DNA of 64,000 bases from Pseudonocardia sp. DSM 110487 (GTDB lineage Bacteria > Actinomycetota > Actinomycetes > Mycobacteriales > Pseudonocardiaceae): the NCBI RefSeq assembly GCF_019468565.1, contig NZ_CP080521.1, positions 5,208,001 through 5,272,000 on the forward strand, written 5' to 3'. The first letter of the stretch is position 1; each line of letters begins with the position of its first letter. Of this stretch, positions 60,602 to 64,000 are shown piece after piece. The position numbers and the translations under genes are program-made. The notes under the pieces are model-generated. The model was not told the DNA's origin, did not search any database, and saw nothing but the letters and a program-made list of their open reading frames with translations.

Positions 60602-60701
60602 CGGGAGCGGAGCCCCGTCCACAAGCCATGACCGCACCACGGCGCGGACCGCTGAACGGCATCCGATACGGTTCGCCGGATCGGAAGGGTGCGGGGGGAC
60701 C

Positions 60702-62507
60702 ATGGAGCGTGGTGACCTGATCGCCGGGCAGTACCGCCTCGACGGCGAGGTCGGTTCCGGCGGGACGGCCGAGGTGTGGCGCGCCACCGAGCAGGGGTCG
60801 AACGCGGCCATCGCGCTGCGACGGGTACGCCTGTCCCACCTCGCGCCCGACGAACGGGAACGCGGAGCTCAGCGGCTGCGCGCGGAAGCGGCGATCGCCT
60901 CGCTGCTGGATCACCCGAACATCGCCTCCGTGTACCGGATGGTGGAGCACGGCGGCGAGCCGTGGCTGGTCATGAGGTACGTGTCGGCGCCGGACCTGGC
61001 CGATCTCACGGCCGCAAGGCCGTTGACCCCGCGCCGGGCCGCCGGTCTCGGCGCACAGGTTGCCGGTGCGCTGGCCTACGCCCACTCGCCCGGCCTCGGC
61101 GTCGTGCACGGGGCGGTGACACCCCGGGACGTCCACGTCGGCCAGGGCGACCACGTCACGCTCACCGGCTTCGGGATCTCCTCGCGCGAGGGCGATGACC
61201 CCGCGCGAGCCGCGTTCCTCGCCCCCGAAGTGGCGAACGGGCTGGAGGGTGGCCCGCAGGCCGACGTCTTCTCGCTCGGGGCCACGCTGTACGCGGCGGT
61301 GGAAGGCCGTTCCGTGTGGGGCGACGGAGACCCCGAGCAGATGCACAGGGCGGCGATGAAGGGCGTCGTCGAGCCGCCGCGCCAGGCCGGCGCGCTCGGC
61401 CCCGTGCTGATGCGCATGCTGGAGAGCAGGCCGCGCGAGCGGCCCACCGCGGCAGAGGTCGCTCGGCTGCTCGCGGAGGTGGCGGGCAGCGAGTCCACCG
61501 ACGGGCGCGTCGAGCGCACAGGCGGGCGGCGGTGGCTCTGGATCGCGGTCGCCGCCGTCGCCGCTGTGGCGGTCGCGGCGGGGCTGGTCGTCTGGCTGCG
61601 CCCGCCGACGGGGGTGGCGGTCGGCGCCGCGGCAGCCGGTCCCGTGCTCGGCGATCCCGCCACCGCCGACCCGTGCTCACTGCTGCGTCCCGAGCCGCTC
61701 GACCGGTTCGGCCAGACCCTCCTGGAGGCCGACGCCGGGAATTTCGACCGCTGCGACGTGACCATCGACTCCGGGCAGGACCGCTCCACGGTGCAACTGC
61801 AGTTCGCCCAGGCCGGCACGGCCCTGCCGGAGGGCGTGCCCGAGGAACGCGACGGCATGGTCATCGTGCGCGGCACGCCCGTCAACGGTGAATGCGCCCG
61901 CACGCTGCGGCTGTCCGACGGGAACGACGTCCGCGTCGTCGCCCGGCCCGTGCGTGGCGCGCTCCCGGACCCGTGTGCCGTCGCCGACGTCGCCACCGAC
62001 ACCGCGGTCGCGGTGCTCGTCAGCGGCCCGATACCCCGCCGCGCCGCGCCGTTCGACCCCGGATCGCTGGCCGCGGTCGACGCGTGTGGGCTGCTGGACC
62101 GCGCGACCGTCGCGACCGTGCCCGGCCTGGAGACCGTCGACCCCGACCCTGGCTTCGCGGGGTGGGACTGCGACTGGGAGAACCTGACCACTGGGGCGTC
62201 GGTCGAGGTCGCCTACGACCGCAACCGAGGCGGCATCGGCAGGAACGCCGGCAACAGGGTGCAGATCGCGGGACGCGAGGCCGCTGCCCGAAGGGACGAG
62301 GACGGCGGCGGGTGCGACGTGCAGATCCTGCACCGCCCCTACACCGACAAGCGCGGATACCCGTCGGGCGAGCTGCTGATCGTGAAGGTCGACATGGCGG
62401 CTCCGGCCCCGCCACCTGCACCGCCACCTGCCCGGGTGCCGGACCCGTGCATCCGGGGCGTCGCCATCGCCACGGCCGCGGTCGAGCGGCTTCCCCCCGC
62501 GCCGTAA
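60702..62507 (+). CDS. Transmembrane pseudokinase with Cys-containing extracellular region
   Basis: The 601-residue protein has a PknB-like layout: kinase-fold domain (about 10-265), one membrane helix (about 276-298) and a 300-residue exterior. The P-loop GSGGTAEV is kept, but the VALK Lys is Arg 40, the HRD Asp is Ala 138, the catalytic-loop Lys and Asn are Thr 140 and Asp 143, and the DFG Asp is Gly 156. It should therefore lack phosphotransfer. The exterior carries two similar Cys-paired modules (PCSLLRPEPLDRFG and ACGLLDRATVATVPG) like lipoprotein-type domains. It may scaffold or sense for an active kinase. Confidence 0.92.
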   Translation: MERGDLIAGQYRLDGEVGSGGTAEVWRATEQGSNAAIALRRVRLSHLAPDERERGAQRLRAEAAIASLLDHPNIASVYRMVEHGGEPWLVMRYVSAPDLADLTAARPLTPRRAAGLGAQVAGALAYAHSPGLGVVHGAVTPRDVHVGQGDHVTLTGFGISSREGDDPARAAFLAPEVANGLEGGPQADVFSLGATLYAAVEGRSVWGDGDPEQMHRAAMKGVVEPPRQAGALGPVLMRMLESRPRERPTAAEVARLLAEVAGSESTDGRVERTGGRRWLWIAVAAVAAVAVAAGLVVWLRPPTGVAVGAAAAGPVLGDPATADPCSLLRPEPLDRFGQTLLEADAGNFDRCDVTIDSGQDRSTVQLQFAQAGTALPEGVPEERDGMVIVRGTPVNGECARTLRLSDGNDVRVVARPVRGALPDPCAVADVATDTAVAVLVSGPIPRRAAPFDPGSLAAVDACGLLDRATVATVPGLETVDPDPGFAGWDCDWENLTTGASVEVAYDRNRGGIGRNAGNRVQIAGREAAARRDEDGGGCDVQILHRPYTDKRGYPSGELLIVKVDMAAPAPPPAPPPARVPDPCIRGVAIATAAVERLPPAP

Positions 62508-62687
62508 CGGCACCCGATACCGGCAGGTCAGCGCGGCGATCACGAGCTGTTGGTCGCCATGAAGATCATCTAGCGACGTCTCGCCTTGGTCGCTGCCGTC
62601 CCCACGGTGGAGGCCTGGCCGATCCATCCGGCGCCGGCTTTCGCGGTTCGGCCCCGCCTCGTCGGACCGTGCCCCTACGATCGCCAG

Positions 62688-64000
62688 GTGCCCGATACCC
62701 GGACCGCAGATCCCGTCGCCGAGTCGGCCACCGCAACCCCCGCCCCCGCAGCTCCCCCGCTCGACGTCCTGCGCCGGGTCTTCGGCTACGAGTCGTTCCG
62801 CGGCCAGCAGGCCGAGATCATCGATCACGTCTGCGGCGGCGGCGACGCGCTGGTGCTGATGCCCACGGGCGGCGGCAAGTCGCTGTGCTACCAGATCCCC
62901 GCGTTGGTGCGCGCCGGTGTCGGGGTGGTGGTGTCCCCGCTCATCGCGCTGATGCAGGATCAGGTCGACGCGCTGCGGGCATTGGGCGTGCGTGCGGGGT
63001 TCCTCAACTCCACCCAGACCTTCGAGGAGCGCCGCGACACCGAGCGGGCGTTCCTGTCCGGCGAGCTGGACCTGCTCTACCTCGCCCCCGAACGGCTGCG
63101 GGTGCCGTCCACGCTGAGCCTGCTCGACCGCGGCCGGATCGCGCTGTTCGCGATCGACGAGGCCCACTGCGTCGCGCAGTGGGGCCACGACTTCCGGCCC
63201 GACTACCTGGCCCTGTCCGAGCTGCACGAGCGCTGGCCCGACGTGCCGCGGATCGCGCTCACGGCCACGGCCACGGAGGCCACCCACACCGAGATCGCAC
63301 AGCGGCTGGACCTGCGTCCGAGTGAGCGGGCGCGGCATTTCGTCGCGAGCTTCGACCGGCCCAACATCCAGTACCGGATCGCGCCGAAGGACGACCCGCG
63401 CCGCCAGCTGCTCGACCTCATCCGCACCGAGCACGCCGGCGACGCGGGCATCGTCTACTGCCTCTCGCGCAACTCGGTGGAGCGCATCGCCGAGTTCCTG
63501 ACCGCCCAGGGCCTCACCGCTGTGCCCTACCACGCCGGGCTCGACTCGGGCACGCGCGCGCGGAACCAGTCCCGGTTCCTGCGCGAGGACGGCGTGATCG
63601 TCGTCGCCACGATCGCGTTCGGCATGGGCATCGACAAGCCCGACGTGCGGTTCGTCGCCCACCTCGACCTGCCCAAGTCCGTCGAGGGCTATTACCAGGA
63701 GACAGGGCGCGCCGGCCGCGACGGGCTGCCGTCCACGGCGTGGCTCGCCTACGGGCTCGCCGACGTCGTGCAGCAGCGGAAGATGATCGAGGAGTCCGAC
63801 GGCGACCGCGACCACCGGCGCCGCCTCGCGCAGCACCTCGACGCCATGCTCGCGCTCTGCGAGACCGTCGAGTGCCGCCGCTCGCAGCTGCTGGCCTACT
63901 TCGGGCAGCGCGGCACGCCCCCGTGCGGCAACTGCGACACCTGCCTGGTGCCGCCCGAGTCATGGGACGGCACGGTGGCGGCGCAGAAGGTGCTCTCCAC
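62688..64000 (+). CDS. recQ: ATP-dependent DNA helicase RecQ, 3' end outside window
   Basis: RecQ unwinds DNA 3' to 5' during repair and recombination. The visible 437 residues hold the helicase core: FRGQQAEIIDHV, Walker A PTGGGKS at 59-65, the DEAH box AIDEAHCVAQWGHDFRPDY near 157, and helicase motifs GIVYCLSRNSVE, VATIAFGMGIDKPDVR and YYQETGRAGRDG. A RecQ zinc site begins with CxxxQLLAYFG and CGNCDTC. The gene runs off the right edge. GTG 62688 is used and has CCAGG only a few bases upstream. Confidence 0.95.
   Translation, partial: MPDTRTADPVAESATATPAPAAPPLDVLRRVFGYESFRGQQAEIIDHVCGGGDALVLMPTGGGKSLCYQIPALVRAGVGVVVSPLIALMQDQVDALRALGVRAGFLNSTQTFEERRDTERAFLSGELDLLYLAPERLRVPSTLSLLDRGRIALFAIDEAHCVAQWGHDFRPDYLALSELHERWPDVPRIALTATATEATHTEIAQRLDLRPSERARHFVASFDRPNIQYRIAPKDDPRRQLLDLIRTEHAGDAGIVYCLSRNSVERIAEFLTAQGLTAVPYHAGLDSGTRARNQSRFLREDGVIVVATIAFGMGIDKPDVRFVAHLDLPKSVEGYYQETGRAGRDGLPSTAWLAYGLADVVQQRKMIEESDGDRDHRRRLAQHLDAMLALCETVECRRSQLLAYFGQRGTPPCGNCDTCLVPPESWDGTVAAQKVLS

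Overview
The window is chromosomal DNA from a very GC-rich actinobacterium, most likely a Pseudonocardia-like member of the Pseudonocardiaceae. The evidence is the mycothiol ligase MshC at the left edge, an F420-dependent glucose-6-phosphate dehydrogenase, a GarA/OdhI-type FHA protein with its ETTS phosphosite, a conserved pgsA-gcvH-garA-nuclease-merR block like that of mycobacteria, and a GlcNAc operon behind a DasR-like operator. I see no transposase, integrase, phage gene, CRISPR array, tRNA or rRNA. Genes are dense, and many are coupled by 4-base ATGA or GTGA overlaps.

Layout. 1-2.65 kb: mshC (cut by the window edge), then a TetR regulator with a flavin monooxygenase behind a dyad operator. 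2.65-6.03 kb: a tiny Cys-rich protein and an amino-sugar operon (GlcNAc kinase, SIS deaminase/isomerase, NagA). 6.04-9.5 kb: a ChlI-like AAA ATPase and VWA protein pair with an unusual nested inverted repeat between them. 9.6-18 kb: a quinone-oxidoreductase-like enzyme, two MFS exporters, a degenerate ApbE-like protein, a fatty acid desaturase, a BlaI/M56 pair and an L,D-transpeptidase. 18.3-20.5 kb: an ECF42-type sigma factor with its DGPF (YciI) partner and a RibD/DHFR-like protein. 20.5-25 kb: a membrane acyltransferase-like protein coupled to an intact Ser/Thr kinase, and a lactate-monooxygenase-like enzyme. 25-32 kb: SIMPL and DUF427 proteins, MarR, CoaA, two coupled CNNM/CorC proteins preceded by a proline-rich leader ORF, and a DUF4037 protein between two near-identical palindromes.

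32.2-43.5 kb is the glycine-cleavage and central-metabolism neighbourhood, all on the minus strand: pgsA-like, gcvH, garA, bifunctional nuclease, Rv1830-like MerR, then gcvP under a tandem glycine riboswitch. It is interrupted by a LuxR regulator, an alpha/beta-hydrolase fold protein lacking Ser and His of its triad, a flavin monooxygenase and 1.2 kb of non-coding DNA full of large inverted repeats. The FtsR-type MerR gene that sits beside garA in mycobacteria is missing here. 43.5-50 kb: OsmC and an acetolactate-synthase-like enzyme, then a stress-type cluster (MEDS-STAS antagonist, RsbA-type anti-sigma, BTAD regulator, small acidic protein, DUF4235, ChaB/Rho-N) ending at a perfect 42-bp palindrome that faces fgd. 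51-54.7 kb: a heterodimeric ABC exporter with one degenerate nucleotide site. 54.7-59.7 kb: a six-gene coupled operon, GntR-ATPase-permease-permease-binding protein-FAH hydrolase. 59.8-64 kb: a HutC-type GntR, a transmembrane pseudokinase with a Cys-rich exterior, and RecQ (cut by the right edge).

The most distinctive signals are the proline-rich leader ORF on the CNNM pair, the pseudokinase, the triad-less hydrolase, the paired DUF4037 palindromes, the ECF42 module with a candidate self-promoter, and several foldback repeat families. Starts were chosen by Shine-Dalgarno, overlap and family length and are less certain than stops.
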